In this document: positions 9,483-20,517 of the stretch, piece after piece
How the letters are laid out: every line of letters begins with the position of its first letter
Numbering within the stretch: position 1 is the first letter of the stretch
From: Cryobacterium cryoconiti
Lineage (GTDB): Bacteria; Actinomycetota; Actinomycetes; Actinomycetales; Microbacteriaceae
NCBI RefSeq assembly: GCF_004403065.1
Contig: NZ_SOHA01000005.1
Span: 230,352 to 294,351, forward strand
DNA: 64,000 nt
Direction of reading: 5' to 3'
The notes under the pieces: generated by a model
Seen by the model: only the letters and a program-made list of their open reading frames with translations
What the model was told of the DNA's origin: nothing
The model's database searches: none
Made by a program: the position numbers and the translations under genes

Positions 9483-9857
9483 CTAGTTCACGAACTTGAT
9501 CGACAGCGGATACGTGTAGTACTCACCCCGGTTTGCGGCCAGAGCGGCCATGATGCTGAACACGATCGCCAGTACCGAAGCAGCCGCCAGGATCAGGAAG
9601 CCGACGAAGACGATGACCAGGACCCCGCCGACCACGTAGGCGATCAACAGGGTGAGCTGGAAGTTCAGGGCGGTTGCGGCGTGCGCGCGGATGAACGGGC
9701 CACGGTCCTTGAACACGACGTACCCGATCAGGGCCGGCAGGAACGAGAAGACAATCCCGCCGATGTGGATCAACGTGGCCCACAGCTTCTCATCCGACGG
9801 GTTCAGCGGGGCCGGCGCGGAATACGGAGTGGCCGGGGGTGGGGTGGAATTGGACAT
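9483..9857 (-). CDS. DUF4870 domain membrane protein (copy 2)
   Basis: 124 residues with a Pro/Ala-rich N-terminus and three to four hydrophobic segments. The stretch WATLIHIGGIVFSFLPALIGY, shortened here to its core, and FKDRGPFIRAHAATALNFQ are the DUF4870 signature. The start ATG at 9857 has a strong AGGAG ribosome site. It lies 38 bp downstream of a paralogue (9896-10342) in the same direction, so the two form a small membrane-protein pair. Function of the family is unknown. Confidence 0.85.
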   Translation of the reverse strand: MSNSTPPPATPYSAPAPLNPSDEKLWATLIHIGGIVFSFLPALIGYVVFKDRGPFIRAHAATALNFQLTLLIAYVVGGVLVIVFVGFLILAAASVLAIVFSIMAALAANRGEYYTYPLSIKFVN

Positions 9858-9895
9858 CGGAGCTCCTTCTGAGTGAAAAGTGTTGAGTGCCGGGG

Positions 9896-10342
9896 TTAGC
9901 TGACGAGGCGCAGCGCGAACGGGTACCGGTAGTGGTTCCCGTCCTTGGCCTGGAGGTAGCCGAGCACCGAGAAGACCACGCCGACGATGTACAGCACCCA
10001 GCCGAGACCGCCGAGTACGCTGCCGATGCCGAAGGTGAGAAAGCCTATGATCGTCGACACGATGCTGATGCCGACGTAGCCGATCAGAAGCGTGATCTGG
10101 AAATTGAGTGCCTCTTTGGCCTCGACGCTGGTCAGAGGTCCGCGATCTTTGAACACCAGGTACAGCACGAGCGCGGGCACGAACATAAGGATGCCGCCGA
10201 GATGGGCCAGAGACGCCCACTGGTGGTCGTCGGCCTGCGACAGGGGAGCCGACGGCCCCGGGGCCGCGGGCTGATACGGCGGCTGCGGCGGTCGTTGACC
10301 CTGATTCGGATCGTCGGATCCGGGACCGGTGAAATTGCTCAT
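9896..10342 (-). CDS. DUF4870 domain membrane protein (copy 1)
   Basis: 148 residues. The first ~35 residues are Pro/Gln-rich and cytoplasmic, then the DUF4870 core (WASLAHLGGILMFVPALVLY and VFKDRGPLTSVEAKEALNFQ) and further hydrophobic segments. It is clearly paralogous to the gene that follows it on the same strand. The ATG at 10342 has a GAAAGG ribosome site. It is divergent from hrcA, about 170 bp away, with the CIRCE operator on the hrcA side. Confidence 0.85.
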   Translation of the reverse strand: MSNFTGPGSDDPNQGQRPPQPPYQPAAPGPSAPLSQADDHQWASLAHLGGILMFVPALVLYLVFKDRGPLTSVEAKEALNFQITLLIGYVGISIVSTIIGFLTFGIGSVLGGLGWVLYIVGVVFSVLGYLQAKDGNHYRYPFALRLVS

Positions 10343-10443
10343 GATCGTGCCTTTCAGTGCACAGGGGGAGGGGTGCTACACACCTAAGCTACTGCTCCAA
10401 AACAGCGGCGAGCAATGGGGAACCTCAGCCGGTCGCGGTATGA

Positions 10444-10470
10444 TTGGCAGTCACATACTTCGAGTGCCAA
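10444..10470 (+). promoter_or_regulatory. CIRCE heat-shock operator (one-base variant)
   Basis: TTGGCAGTC-N9-GAGTGCCAA is the CIRCE inverted repeat with one departure from the consensus left arm (TTGGCACTC). It lies 39 bp before the hrcA start, as expected for HrcA autoregulation of hrcA-dnaJ. Confidence 0.9.
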
Positions 10471-10509
10471 CCGGTGACGCACTCACGACGCACGGAGGAG
10501 GCGAGAGTC

Positions 10510-11532
10510 ATGGTGTCCGACCGCAGTCTCGAAGTCCTTCGTGTGATCGTCCAGGACTACGTCGCCTCCCGCGAACCCGTCGGGTCCAAGTCCATCGTCG
10601 ACCGGCATTCCTTCGGTGTCTCAGCGGCCACCATCCGCAACGACATGGCGCTGCTCGAAGAGGAAGAACTCATCGCGGCCCCGCACACCTCGTCGGGCCG
10701 GATCCCGACCGACAAGGGCTATCGTCTCTTCGTCGATCACCTCGCCGATCTCCGACCGCTATCCGCAGCCCAACGCCAGGCGATCGAAACCTTCCTCGGC
10801 CAGTCGGCCGACCTCGACGAGGTTCTGGCCCGCAGCGTACGGCTGCTCTCCCAGCTCACCCACCAGGTCGCTCTCGTGCAGTACCCGTCGCTGTCCCGCG
10901 CCAAGGTGCGTCACATCGAACTGGTGCCCCTGTCCGAAACGCGCCTCCTCTCCGTTCTGATCACGGATGCCGGACGGGTCGAGCAACGCGTCGTCGACCT
11001 GCCCCGCCCGCTCGCTGAACCCGTTCTGGTCGAACTGCGGTCCCGGCTCAATTCGGCCCTCGTCGGCCTCGCCATGTCCGAGGCCGCCAGCGCCCTGACC
11101 GGCACCTCCGGCACCGGCCCGTTCGAGCAGCAGGAGACCGTCGACCTGATCACGGGAACCCTTCGCGACCAGGTCGGCGCGAACCGGCAGGACCGCCTCG
11201 TGATGGCCGGGGCCGCCAACCTCGTGCGCACCGAGGAAGACTTCACCGGCAGCATTTTCCCGGTGCTCGAGGCCATCGAAGAACAGGTCGTGCTCCTGCG
11301 CCTGTTCGGTGAGATGGCTTCCGACCAGCACGGCGTCTCCGTCAGCATCGGCCGGGAGAATGCCCCCTTCGGGCTGGCCGAGACCTCCGTGCTCACCAGC
11401 GGATACTCCTCCCAGGGAGGCAACCTGGCCCGCCTCGGCGTGCTCGGCCCCACCCGCATGGACTACTCGAACAACATGGCGGCCGTTCGCGCGGTCGCCC
11501 GCTACCTTTCACGCCTCCTTGGCGAGAATTGA
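10510..11532 (+). CDS. hrcA: Heat-inducible transcription repressor HrcA
   Basis: 340 residues. The N-terminal winged helix carries REPVGSKSIVDRH and VSAATIRNDMALLEEEEL, typical of HrcA; the C-terminus is the GAF-like dimer domain. HrcA represses class I heat-shock genes by binding CIRCE. I chose ATG at 10510 rather than the open frame upstream, because that extension would run through the CIRCE operator and the conserved protein starts at MVSDRSLEVL. dnaJ follows 66 bp downstream, giving the usual hrcA-dnaJ operon. Confidence 0.94.
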   Translation: MVSDRSLEVLRVIVQDYVASREPVGSKSIVDRHSFGVSAATIRNDMALLEEEELIAAPHTSSGRIPTDKGYRLFVDHLADLRPLSAAQRQAIETFLGQSADLDEVLARSVRLLSQLTHQVALVQYPSLSRAKVRHIELVPLSETRLLSVLITDAGRVEQRVVDLPRPLAEPVLVELRSRLNSALVGLAMSEAASALTGTSGTGPFEQQETVDLITGTLRDQVGANRQDRLVMAGAANLVRTEEDFTGSIFPVLEAIEEQVVLLRLFGEMASDQHGVSVSIGRENAPFGLAETSVLTSGYSSQGGNLARLGVLGPTRMDYSNNMAAVRAVARYLSRLLGEN

Positions 11533-11598
11533 CCAGGACCACCGGCCCCAGCGGCCGGCGAACCACCACGTTTCCAAACACACCTAGGAGAGCCAGCT

Positions 11599-12717
11599 TT
11601 GGCTGACCATTACGAAGTACTCGGCGTTGCACGCGACGCCTCGACCGACGAGATCAAGAAGGCGTACCGCAAGCTCGCCCGGCAGCTCCACCCCGACGTC
11701 AACCCGGGGGCGGATGCGTCGGAGCGCTTCAAATCGGTCACGCACGCCTACGACGTGCTGAGCGACGCCAAACAGCGCGACAACTACGACCGCGGCGGCA
11801 ACGGCCGCTCGGGCGGCGGCGGGGGAGGCGGCTTCGACGGCAACTACGGCAACTTCGGCGACATCTTCGAGACCTTCTTCGGCGGCGGAGGATCCACCCG
11901 TGGTCCCCGGTCCCGCCGCGAACGCGGCCAGGACGCCCTGATCCGCGTCGAACTCGACCTCGATGAGATCATTTTCGGCACGCACCGCGACCTCGAGGTC
12001 GATACGGCCATCGTCTGCAGCACCTGCAGCGGCACCTGCTGCCAGCCCGGCACCGCCCCGGTCACCTGCGACATCTGTCACGGCACCGGCAACATCCAGC
12101 GTGCCGTCCGGTCGCTGCTGGGCAACGTGATGACCTCCAGCCCGTGCGGTTCCTGCCGCGGCTACGGCACCATCATCGCCACACCCTGCGTCACCTGCCA
12201 GGGCCAGGGCCGCGTGCGCGCACGCCGCACGGTCCCCGTGGACATTCCGGCGGGCGTCGACACCGGCCTGCGACTGCAGATGCCCGGCAGCGGCGAGGCC
12301 GGGCCTGCCGGCGGCCCCAACGGCGACCTCTACCTCGAGATGAAGGTGCGCCACCACGACGTCTTCAGCCGTGACGGCGATGACCTGCTCTGCACCCTCG
12401 AGGTACCGATGACGGATGCCATCCTGGGCACCACCGCCACCGTCAAGGCTCTCGACGGCGACATCGACGTGGAAATCAAGGCCGGCACGCAGAGCGCCGA
12501 GGTCATCACCGTCAAGGACCGCGGAGTCACCCGCCTGCGCGGGAACGGGCGCGGCGATCTCAAGATCGGCGTGCACGTGGCCACGCCTGTGCGTCTCGAC
12601 CACAAGGAGCGGGAGCTGATCGAGGCCTTCGCGGCCCGGCACAAGGCCCCCGCGCCCGCGCTCAGCGCCTTCCAGCAGGGACTGTTCGCGAAGCTGCGCG
12701 ATCGGTTCCGCGGCTAG
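11599..12717 (+). CDS. dnaJ: Chaperone DnaJ (DnaJ2 type)
   Basis: 372 residues from a TTG start preceded by AGGAGA. The J domain has the HPD triad at residues 31-33, followed by a Gly-rich linker and a four-motif zinc region: [24 protein letters not shown] and CVTCQGQG. The first motif ends in Cys instead of Gly, a change often seen in actinobacterial DnaJ2. DnaJ stimulates DnaK ATPase and delivers unfolded clients. It lies downstream of hrcA and is probably under CIRCE control; rsmE starts 6 bp later. Confidence 0.95.
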   Translation: MADHYEVLGVARDASTDEIKKAYRKLARQLHPDVNPGADASERFKSVTHAYDVLSDAKQRDNYDRGGNGRSGGGGGGGFDGNYGNFGDIFETFFGGGGSTRGPRSRRERGQDALIRVELDLDEIIFGTHRDLEVDTAIVCSTCSGTCCQPGTAPVTCDICHGTGNIQRAVRSLLGNVMTSSPCGSCRGYGTIIATPCVTCQGQGRVRARRTVPVDIPAGVDTGLRLQMPGSGEAGPAGGPNGDLYLEMKVRHHDVFSRDGDDLLCTLEVPMTDAILGTTATVKALDGDIDVEIKAGTQSAEVITVKDRGVTRLRGNGRGDLKIGVHVATPVRLDHKERELIEAFAARHKAPAPALSAFQQGLFAKLRDRFRG

Positions 12718-12723
12718 ACGTCA

Positions 12724-13464
12724 ATGGCACATTTCTTCATCGATGAAGCGCTCCGCGCCGCCGATTGCGTGGCCGGAGCGCAGGTCGCCATCGGCGGTGC
12801 CGAAGCGCGGCATGCGGTCACGGTCAGCCGGGTGCGCCCGGGCGAACATCTGCAGATCGGGAACGGGGCCGGGCTGATGTTCTCCGCCACCGTCGTCGGC
12901 GCGGAGCCGACCCAGCTCACCCTGCGGGTGGACACGGTGACCGTGACGGCACTGCTGACCCCGCGCATCCGCCTGGTCCAGGCTCTCGCCAAGGGAGACC
13001 GGGACGAGCTGGCCGTGCAGGCCGCCACCGAACTCGGCATCGACGGGGTCATCCCGTGGGCGGCGTCCCGGTCGGTGACCCGCTGGGAGGGTGCCAAAAT
13101 CCAAAAGGGCCGTGACCGCTGGTCCAGCATCGTGCGCGAGGCCTCCAAACAGTCGATCCGCGCCTGGCTGCCCACCGTCGGCGAACTGGCCAGCACGAAA
13201 GCGCTGGCCGCCCTCGCCGGCACGACCCGGATGCTGCTGCTGGAGCCCACGGCGACCGAACGCCTGACCTCGCAGGCTGCTCCCACCGACGACCGGGAGA
13301 TCCTGCTCGTCGTCGGCCCCGAGGGCGGCATCGCCCCGGCGGAGCTCACGCTGCTCGAACAAGCCGGGGCCACCCGGGTGCGGCTAGGCGACAACGTGCT
13401 GCGCACCTCCACCGCCGGCCCGGCCGCCCTGTCCATCCTGAACGCCACGCTCGGCCGCTGGTAA
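12724..13464 (+). CDS. rsmE: 16S rRNA (uracil-1498-N3)-methyltransferase
   Basis: 246 residues, normal RsmE length. The N-terminal PUA-like domain (IGGAEARHAVTVSRVRPGE) is followed by the SPOUT methyltransferase core ending in the knot segment VVGPEGGIAPAELTLL and RLGDNVLRTSTAGPAAL, which binds SAM. It methylates U1498 near the decoding site. It is placed between dnaJ and the HIT gene, as in many Gram-positive genomes. Confidence 0.94.
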   Translation: MAHFFIDEALRAADCVAGAQVAIGGAEARHAVTVSRVRPGEHLQIGNGAGLMFSATVVGAEPTQLTLRVDTVTVTALLTPRIRLVQALAKGDRDELAVQAATELGIDGVIPWAASRSVTRWEGAKIQKGRDRWSSIVREASKQSIRAWLPTVGELASTKALAALAGTTRMLLLEPTATERLTSQAAPTDDREILLVVGPEGGIAPAELTLLEQAGATRVRLGDNVLRTSTAGPAALSILNATLGRW

Positions 13465-13472
13465 CGCGCGCT

Positions 13473-13484
13473 TAAGATAGAGAC
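13473..13484 (+). promoter_or_regulatory. Leaderless-type promoter of the HIT gene
   Basis: A TAAGAT hexamer at 13473-13478 is followed after exactly 6 nt by the ATG of the HIT gene. With usual -10 to start-site spacing, transcription would begin at the A of the start codon. No ribosome site is present. Confidence 0.6.
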
Positions 13485-13859
13485 ATGTCTTCCACCGGAG
13501 AACCGTCCATCTTCAGCCGCATCGCCTCGCGCGAGATCCCGGCGACCATCGTCGCCGAAACCGATCGCGTGATCGCCTTCAACGACATCGCCCCGCAGGC
13601 CCCCGTGCACGTGGTGATCACACCGAAGACCTCCGAGTACGCCAACGTGGTCGAGCTCGCCGCGGGGGACCCCGGCCTGCTCGCCGAAATCGTCGCCGTG
13701 GCCAGTGGCCTTGCGGCCACACTGTCCAACGGCCAGTTCCGCCTGGTTTTCAACACCGGTGAAACCGTCGGCCAGACCGTCTTCCACGTGCATGCCCATC
13801 TGCTCGCCCCGCAGGCAGCGGGCGGCACCCTCGAGGAGGGCACGCTTGGCTTCCGCTGA
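13485..13859 (+). CDS. HIT family (histidine triad) nucleotide hydrolase, HinT-like
   Basis: 124 residues. The histidine triad HVHAHLL lies near the C-terminus, with NDIAPQAPVHVVITPK upstream, typical of HinT phosphoramidases that cleave AMP-N bonds. The gene probably has its own leaderless transcript (TAAGAT-N6-ATG). phoH begins inside its 3' end, in another frame, at a TTG at 13846, so the pair are translationally coupled. Confidence 0.92.
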   Translation: MSSTGEPSIFSRIASREIPATIVAETDRVIAFNDIAPQAPVHVVITPKTSEYANVVELAAGDPGLLAEIVAVASGLAATLSNGQFRLVFNTGETVGQTVFHVHAHLLAPQAAGGTLEEGTLGFR

Positions 13860-14943
13860 GTCCCAGCTCCCCGGTTCGAGCGAGCCCGGCCAGGCCGAGG
13901 CGCGCATCACGGTCGACGGCGTCGCCATGGTGCGCCTGCTGGGAGCCGATGACCGGCTGCTCGCCACCGTCGAGAAGGAACACCCCGGCGTCAGTGTGCA
14001 CGTGCGCAGCAACGAGATCACCCTCACCGGTGCGACCGAGCACGTCGAGGCCGCCCGCCGCCTGATCGAAGAGCTGCTGCTGATGGTGCGCGGCGGCCGT
14101 GACCTCGCCGAATCCGAGGTCAGCACATCAGCACGGATGCTGCACGAGGACAGTTCCACGAGCCCGTCCGAACGCCTCGGCCCGGCCATCCTCAGCTCCC
14201 GGGGCAAGAGCATCCGGGCCAAGACCCTCGGCCAGAAGCAGTACGTCGACGCCATCGACTCCGACACCATCGTGTTCGGCATCGGGCCGGCCGGCACCGG
14301 CAAGACCTATCTGGCGATGGCGAAGGCAGTGCAGGCGCTGCAGCGCAAAGAGGTCGACCGCATCATCCTCACCCGTCCGGCCGTCGAGGCCGGGGAACGC
14401 CTCGGCTTCCTGCCGGGCAGTCTCACCGACAAGATCGACCCGTACCTGCGCCCGCTCTACGACGCCCTGAACGAGATGATGGACCCCGAGCTCGTGCCCA
14501 AGCTGCTGGCCGCCGGAACCATCGAGGTGGCCCCGCTGGCATATATGCGCGGTCGCACGCTCAACTCGTCCTTCGTCGTGCTCGACGAGGCGCAGAACAC
14601 CACCCCTGAGCAGATGAAGATGTTCCTCACCCGGCTCGGCTTCGGCTCGAAAATGGTCGTGACCGGGGACGTGACCCAGATCGACCTGCCGGCCGGCTCC
14701 AGCGGGCTGCGCCTGGTGAGCCGCGTGCTCGACCAGGTCGACGACATCCGTTTCGTGCGCCTGACCAGTGCCGACGTCGTGCGGCATTCTCTCGTGGGCC
14801 GCATCGTCGACGCCTGGACCGAGTACGACGCGCAGAAGCAGGCCGACCGCTACGAAAGCGATCAGGCGCGTGAATTCGCCAATCGCGGGCCCGGTCGCCC
14901 CAACACTCCCCGCGAACGCCTTCCGAAACGGAGATCCTCTTGA
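13846..14943 (+). CDS. PhoH-like ATPase
   Basis: 365 residues. Walker A GPAGTGKT is at residues 147-154 and Walker B lies in VVLDEAQNT; the N-terminal ~80 residues look like a KH-type RNA-binding region. I chose TTG at 13846 because GAGGAGG at 13833-13839 stands at ideal spacing; the frame is open further upstream but within the HIT gene. PhoH2-like proteins are linked to RNA metabolism, and the neighbour ybeY, an rRNA maturation nuclease, supports that. It overlaps ybeY by 4 bp. Confidence 0.9.
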   Translation: MASAESQLPGSSEPGQAEARITVDGVAMVRLLGADDRLLATVEKEHPGVSVHVRSNEITLTGATEHVEAARRLIEELLLMVRGGRDLAESEVSTSARMLHEDSSTSPSERLGPAILSSRGKSIRAKTLGQKQYVDAIDSDTIVFGIGPAGTGKTYLAMAKAVQALQRKEVDRIILTRPAVEAGERLGFLPGSLTDKIDPYLRPLYDALNEMMDPELVPKLLAAGTIEVAPLAYMRGRTLNSSFVVLDEAQNTTPEQMKMFLTRLGFGSKMVVTGDVTQIDLPAGSSGLRLVSRVLDQVDDIRFVRLTSADVVRHSLVGRIVDAWTEYDAQKQADRYESDQAREFANRGPGRPNTPRERLPKRRSS

Positions 14944-15407
14944 GCATCGAAATCAACAACGAATCGACCATTCCGGTCGATGAGGCCACCATCCTGCGTC
15001 TCGCGGCCTACGCTCTGGACTCCATGCATGTGCACCCCGACGCGGAACTGGCCATCGTGCTCGTCGACGAGGGTGCGATGGAACAGCTGCACGTGCAGTG
15101 GATGGACGAGCCCGGCCCCACCGACGTGCTCAGCTTTCCGATGGATGAACTGCGGCCGGGCACCGAAGACGCCCTCACCCCTCCGGGCCTCCTGGGCGAC
15201 ATCGTGCTCTGCCCGCAGGTGGCTCAGGGGCAGGCCGAGACCGCCGGGCACAGCACCCTCGAGGAGCTGCTCCTGCTTACGACGCACGGTGTGCTGCACC
15301 TGCTCGGGTTCGATCACGCGGAACCCGACGAAGAGAAGGAAATGTTCGGCATCCAGCGCGACATCCTGATCGGCTTCGCCCTGCAGGAACGACTCCGCGA
15401 CCGATGA
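14940..15407 (+). CDS. ybeY: Endoribonuclease YbeY (rRNA maturation factor)
   Basis: 155 residues from a TTG overlapping the phoH stop. The zinc motif [11 protein letters not shown] supplies His116, His120 and His126. YbeY takes part in 16S 3'-end maturation and ribosome quality control. It is part of the tight phoH-ybeY-CNNM-era operon with 4- and 8-bp overlaps. Confidence 0.96.
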   Translation: MSIEINNESTIPVDEATILRLAAYALDSMHVHPDAELAIVLVDEGAMEQLHVQWMDEPGPTDVLSFPMDELRPGTEDALTPPGLLGDIVLCPQVAQGQAETAGHSTLEELLLLTTHGVLHLLGFDHAEPDEEKEMFGIQRDILIGFALQERLRDR

Positions 15408-16720
15408 TCGGGTGGTTTCTCACGTCGGCCGTTCTGTTGGTCGCCTTCGGCGGTCTGATGGCCGCGGTGGACTCCGCCATCACCATTCAGTCCCGGGCCG
15501 ACATCTCGGACCTGGCCGCGAAGTCGCGGGCCCGGCGCTCCCTGACGGCGATCGCCGCGGACACCGGGGCGCACCTGAACACGATCAGTTTTGTGCGGAT
15601 CATCGCCGAGACCACGGCGGCCGTGCTGGTCACCCTCGTCTTCGCGACCACGATCGAGGAGCTGTGGCTGGCACTGCTGCTGTCCTCCCTGCTGATGACG
15701 GCCGTCTCGTTCGTTCTCGTCGGCGCCAGTCCGCGCAGCGTGGGCCGGGCCCACCCGGTGGAGCTGCTCGCCGCGGCCGCACCTCTGGTGCATTTCCTCC
15801 GGGTGCTGCTCGGGCCGATCGCGAACGCGCTCGTGGCTCTCGGCAACCGGGTCACGCCCGGGCGCACCCGCCTGGCCACGTTCACGTCGGAGGACCAGTT
15901 GCTCAGCATGGTCGACGAGGCGACCGAGCTCGACGTGCTCGAGGAGGACGACCGGGAACTGATCCACTCCATCTTCGAGTTCAACGAGACCGTCGTGCGC
16001 GAGATCATGATCCCGCGCACCGACATGGTCACCATCGAGGCCGACTCATCGCTCGGTGCGGCGATGGGGCTCTTCCTGAGCAAGGGTTTCTCCCGGGTGC
16101 CGGTCATCGACGGTGAGGTCGACGACGTCACGGGCATCCTGTATCTGCGTGATGTGGCCCGTCTCGTCTACGAACGTCCGCCCAACGTGGAAAGCCTCAC
16201 GGTGCGCGAGCTGGAGCGCCCCGCCGTGTTCGTGCCCGAATCGAAGAAGGCCGATGCCCTGCTCCGTCAGATGCAGCTCGAGTCGAACCACCTCGCCATG
16301 GTGGTCGACGAGTATGGTGGGATCGCTGGACTTGTCACCCTCGAGGACCTGATCGAGGAACTCGTGGGAGATATCTCCGACGAGTACGACCGCGACGTCG
16401 TGGAGGTCGAAGACCTCGGCAACGGTCGCTTCCGGGTGAGCGCCCGGCTCCCGGTCGACGAACTCGGCGAACTGTTCGACCTGGAACTGGACGACGACGA
16501 GGTCGACTCGGTGGGTGGCCTGCTGGCCAAGGCGCTCGGCCGGCTCCCGGTCGCGGGCTCGGTCGCGAAGACCAGCGGGTTGATCCTCACCGCCGAACGA
16601 ACCGAGGGCCGCCGCAAACGAATCAGCACCGTGCTGGTTGAACGAGACCAAGCGCTGATTGACGCGCAGAACGCATTCCTCGGAGTGTCGGACGATGAGA
16701 GAGTGAACGGTCATGACTGA
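15404..16720 (+). CDS. Hemolysin-family CNNM/CorC membrane protein with CBS domains
   Basis: 438 residues. Several N-terminal membrane segments (CNNM domain) precede two CBS domains (around [16 protein letters not shown] and [20 protein letters not shown]) and a C-terminal CorC_HlyC transporter-associated domain. Family members are implicated in magnesium or cobalt export or in ion homeostasis; the name hemolysin is historical. The ATG overlaps the ybeY stop, and its own 3' end overlaps era. Confidence 0.9.
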   Translation: MIGWFLTSAVLLVAFGGLMAAVDSAITIQSRADISDLAAKSRARRSLTAIAADTGAHLNTISFVRIIAETTAAVLVTLVFATTIEELWLALLLSSLLMTAVSFVLVGASPRSVGRAHPVELLAAAAPLVHFLRVLLGPIANALVALGNRVTPGRTRLATFTSEDQLLSMVDEATELDVLEEDDRELIHSIFEFNETVVREIMIPRTDMVTIEADSSLGAAMGLFLSKGFSRVPVIDGEVDDVTGILYLRDVARLVYERPPNVESLTVRELERPAVFVPESKKADALLRQMQLESNHLAMVVDEYGGIAGLVTLEDLIEELVGDISDEYDRDVVEVEDLGNGRFRVSARLPVDELGELFDLELDDDEVDSVGGLLAKALGRLPVAGSVAKTSGLILTAERTEGRRKRISTVLVERDQALIDAQNAFLGVSDDERVNGHD

Positions 16721-17615
16721 ACAAGATGGATTCCGAGCGGGATTCGTGTCCTTTGTCGGACGCCCCAACGTGGGCAAGTCCACCCTGACGAACGCACTGG
16801 TGGGGGAGAAGGTCGCGATCACGTCGTCGAAGCCTCAGACCACCCGGCGCGCCATCCGTGGCATCGTGCACCAGAAGAACGGCCAGCTGATCCTGGTCGA
16901 CACCCCCGGCATCCACAAGCCGCGCACCCTGCTCGGCGAGCGACTGAACAGCCTCGTGCAGTCCACCCTGTCCGGTGTTGACGTGGTGGGCCTGTGCATC
17001 CCGGCCAACGAGCCGATCGGCCCGGGCGACAAGTTCATCAACGAGCAGCTCGACAACTTCCCGCGTGCCAGGAAGGTGGCCATCGTCACCAAGATCGACA
17101 TGTCCTCCAAGACCAGCGTCGCGAACCAGCTCCTCGCGGTCTCGCAGCTGCGCGACTGGGAGGCGATCGTGCCGATCTCGGCGACCAGCCGCATCCAGCT
17201 CGATATCCTCAGCGCGGAGCTGCTGCGCCTGCTGCCCCTGTCGGATGCCCCGCTCTACCCGGCCGACGCGGTCACCGATGAGAGCCTCGAGTCGCGCATT
17301 TCCGAGTACATCCGCGAGGCCGCGCTCGAGGGCGTCACCGACGAGTTGCCGCACTCGATCGCCGTGACCATCGACGACATCATCGAGCGCGACGACCAGG
17401 AACTCGTGGAGATCTACGCGAACCTGTTCGTCGAGCGCGACAGCCAGAAGGGGATCATCATCGGCAAGTCGGGCAGCCGGCTGAAGGATGTCGGCATGCG
17501 CGCCCGCAAGCAGATCGAACCTCTCGTGGGCAAGCGGGTCTTCCTCTCCCTCCGGGTCAAGGTCGCCAAGGAATGGCAGCGCGATCCGAAACAGCTCGGA
17601 CGCCTCGGCTTCTAG
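16713..17615 (+). CDS. era: GTPase Era
   Basis: 300 residues. G1 GRPNVGKST is at residues 16-24, G3 is DTPGI, G4 TKID, and the C-terminal KH domain contains GIIIGKSGSRLKDVG. Era binds the 3' end of 16S rRNA and helps 30S assembly, matching the neighbouring ybeY. It is the last gene of the phoH operon; the leuA leader region follows. Confidence 0.97.
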   Translation: MTEQDGFRAGFVSFVGRPNVGKSTLTNALVGEKVAITSSKPQTTRRAIRGIVHQKNGQLILVDTPGIHKPRTLLGERLNSLVQSTLSGVDVVGLCIPANEPIGPGDKFINEQLDNFPRARKVAIVTKIDMSSKTSVANQLLAVSQLRDWEAIVPISATSRIQLDILSAELLRLLPLSDAPLYPADAVTDESLESRISEYIREAALEGVTDELPHSIAVTIDDIIERDDQELVEIYANLFVERDSQKGIIIGKSGSRLKDVGMRARKQIEPLVGKRVFLSLRVKVAKEWQRDPKQLGRLGF

Positions 17616-17659
17616 AAGCCAGGGGTGATCCTCCCGGCGGAGGGTGGTAGCCTGCACTT

Positions 17660-17688
17660 ATGTTTTTCGGTGCGCTCCTTCTTCGCTG

Positions 17689-17704
<16 letters not shown>
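17660..17704 (+). CDS. Putative leucine leader peptide upstream of leuA
   Basis: A 14-codon reading frame, ATG TTT TTC GGT GCG CTC CTT CTT ..., encodes MFFGALLLRCRDES with three consecutive Leu codons. It ends 66 bp before leuA and overlaps the left arm of a 10-bp hairpin. This is the arrangement of ribosome-mediated attenuation by leucyl-tRNA supply; leuA leader peptides are known in actinobacteria. Confidence 0.7.
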
Positions 17705-19543
<1,839 letters not shown>

Positions 19544-19553
19544 ACCCTCCGCA

Positions 19554-19587
19554 CCTGAATTGAGAATCGCCCTGAATTGAGAATCGC
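19554..19587. repeat. Perfect 17-bp tandem duplication after leuA
   Basis: CCTGAATTGAGAATCGC occurs twice, back to back (19554-19570 and 19571-19587). The second copy runs into the left arm of the large inverted repeat that follows. Confidence 0.85.
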
Positions 19588-19640
19588 CGTTCCGGTTGAG
19601 TGTCACCCCTGGGGGAGACACTCAACCGGAACGGCGATTC
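19581..19640. terminator. 24-bp perfect inverted repeat between convergent leuA and a hypothetical gene
   Basis: Arms 19581-19604 and 19617-19640 are exact reverse complements of each other (24 bp), and the 12-nt loop itself contains CCCC-T-GGGG. It is the strongest hairpin in the window. It lies between convergent genes and lacks a T tract, so it is a candidate bidirectional terminator. Confidence 0.8.
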
Positions 19641-19666
19641 CGTGTTGCGCCCGGGCGATGCTCTGA

Positions 19667-20407
19667 TCAGAGTCGCGCGGTGTCGGTCGCCCGGGTCCGT
19701 TGCGCCGGAGCGACGTGGGTCGGCTCCGCGGTCGGCAGGGCCGGTCGGGCCTCGGGCATGGGGTTCAGCACCATCGTGCAGTCGTCGATCGCACCGGCGA
19801 GGAGGTCATAGAGCTGGCCGTCCGGGTCGGGCACGCACGCCTCGGCGATGCCCTGCACCGACACCCGGATGATGGTCTCCGCCGTGCGGTCCGTGAACTT
19901 GCTCCGCGACCAGGACCCCATCGAAGCGATGAAATCCCGCGCCCAGCGCTCGGTGTCCGGCGCGGAATCGAAGGAGACGCGGATGCGTTCGGCCACGTCC
20001 TCGGGGATCGTCCCGTCGGGAGCGGTCAGGTGACGTTCGCAATTGCGGATGCCCACGGCCAGAGCCCGCTGGTGGTCAGCGCTGGTCACCGGAAGGGCTG
20101 ATGTGGCCGCGCGCAACGCGATCAGCAGTCGCACGCGCGCGTCGTCGCCGCGAAGCCCGATCACTGAGGGGATCAGCGGGACCAGCCGGGCCCGGGCGGT
20201 GTCCGAGGTGCAGTCGTTCACCATCCGGGCCACGGAGGCGAGAAGGGGATGCGTGCAGGCCGGATGGTCGCTCCAGGCTTCACCGGACAGATAGGAGGCG
20301 AACTCCATGAAACAGGCGCCGGAGCGCGGGTTCCTGTGCTTGCCTCGGGACAGGACCGGCATCACATCCGGCATCGAATCGGGCACGTTGCCCTTCAGCA
20401 TGTTCAT
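19667..20407 (-). CDS. Conserved hypothetical protein
   Basis: 246 residues starting MNMLKGNVPDSMPDVMPVLS. I recognise no catalytic motif. The N-terminal third has several Cys and His residues (GACFMEFASYL, SDHPACTHPLL, NDCTS), the middle is helical, and the C-terminus is Pro/Ala/Thr-rich and probably disordered. No membrane segment. The start at 20407 is preceded by GGAGGATCCTC with a clear ribosome site. It is convergent with leuA and transcribed away from the TRIC-channel gene. Confidence 0.72.
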   Translation of the reverse strand: MNMLKGNVPDSMPDVMPVLSRGKHRNPRSGACFMEFASYLSGEAWSDHPACTHPLLASVARMVNDCTSDTARARLVPLIPSVIGLRGDDARVRLLIALRAATSALPVTSADHQRALAVGIRNCERHLTAPDGTIPEDVAERIRVSFDSAPDTERWARDFIASMGSWSRSKFTDRTAETIIRVSVQGIAEACVPDPDGQLYDLLAGAIDDCTMVLNPMPEARPALPTAEPTHVAPAQRTRATDTARL

Positions 20408-20517
20408 GAGGATCCTCCAAATGACGTGAGTTCTTCTCATTAGTCTCACCCGGGAGCGAGTGAAAGGCGAGTGCAGAATCCGTCGTTTGTCGCACCAGTT
20501 TCAGGCTGCCGCGAAGG

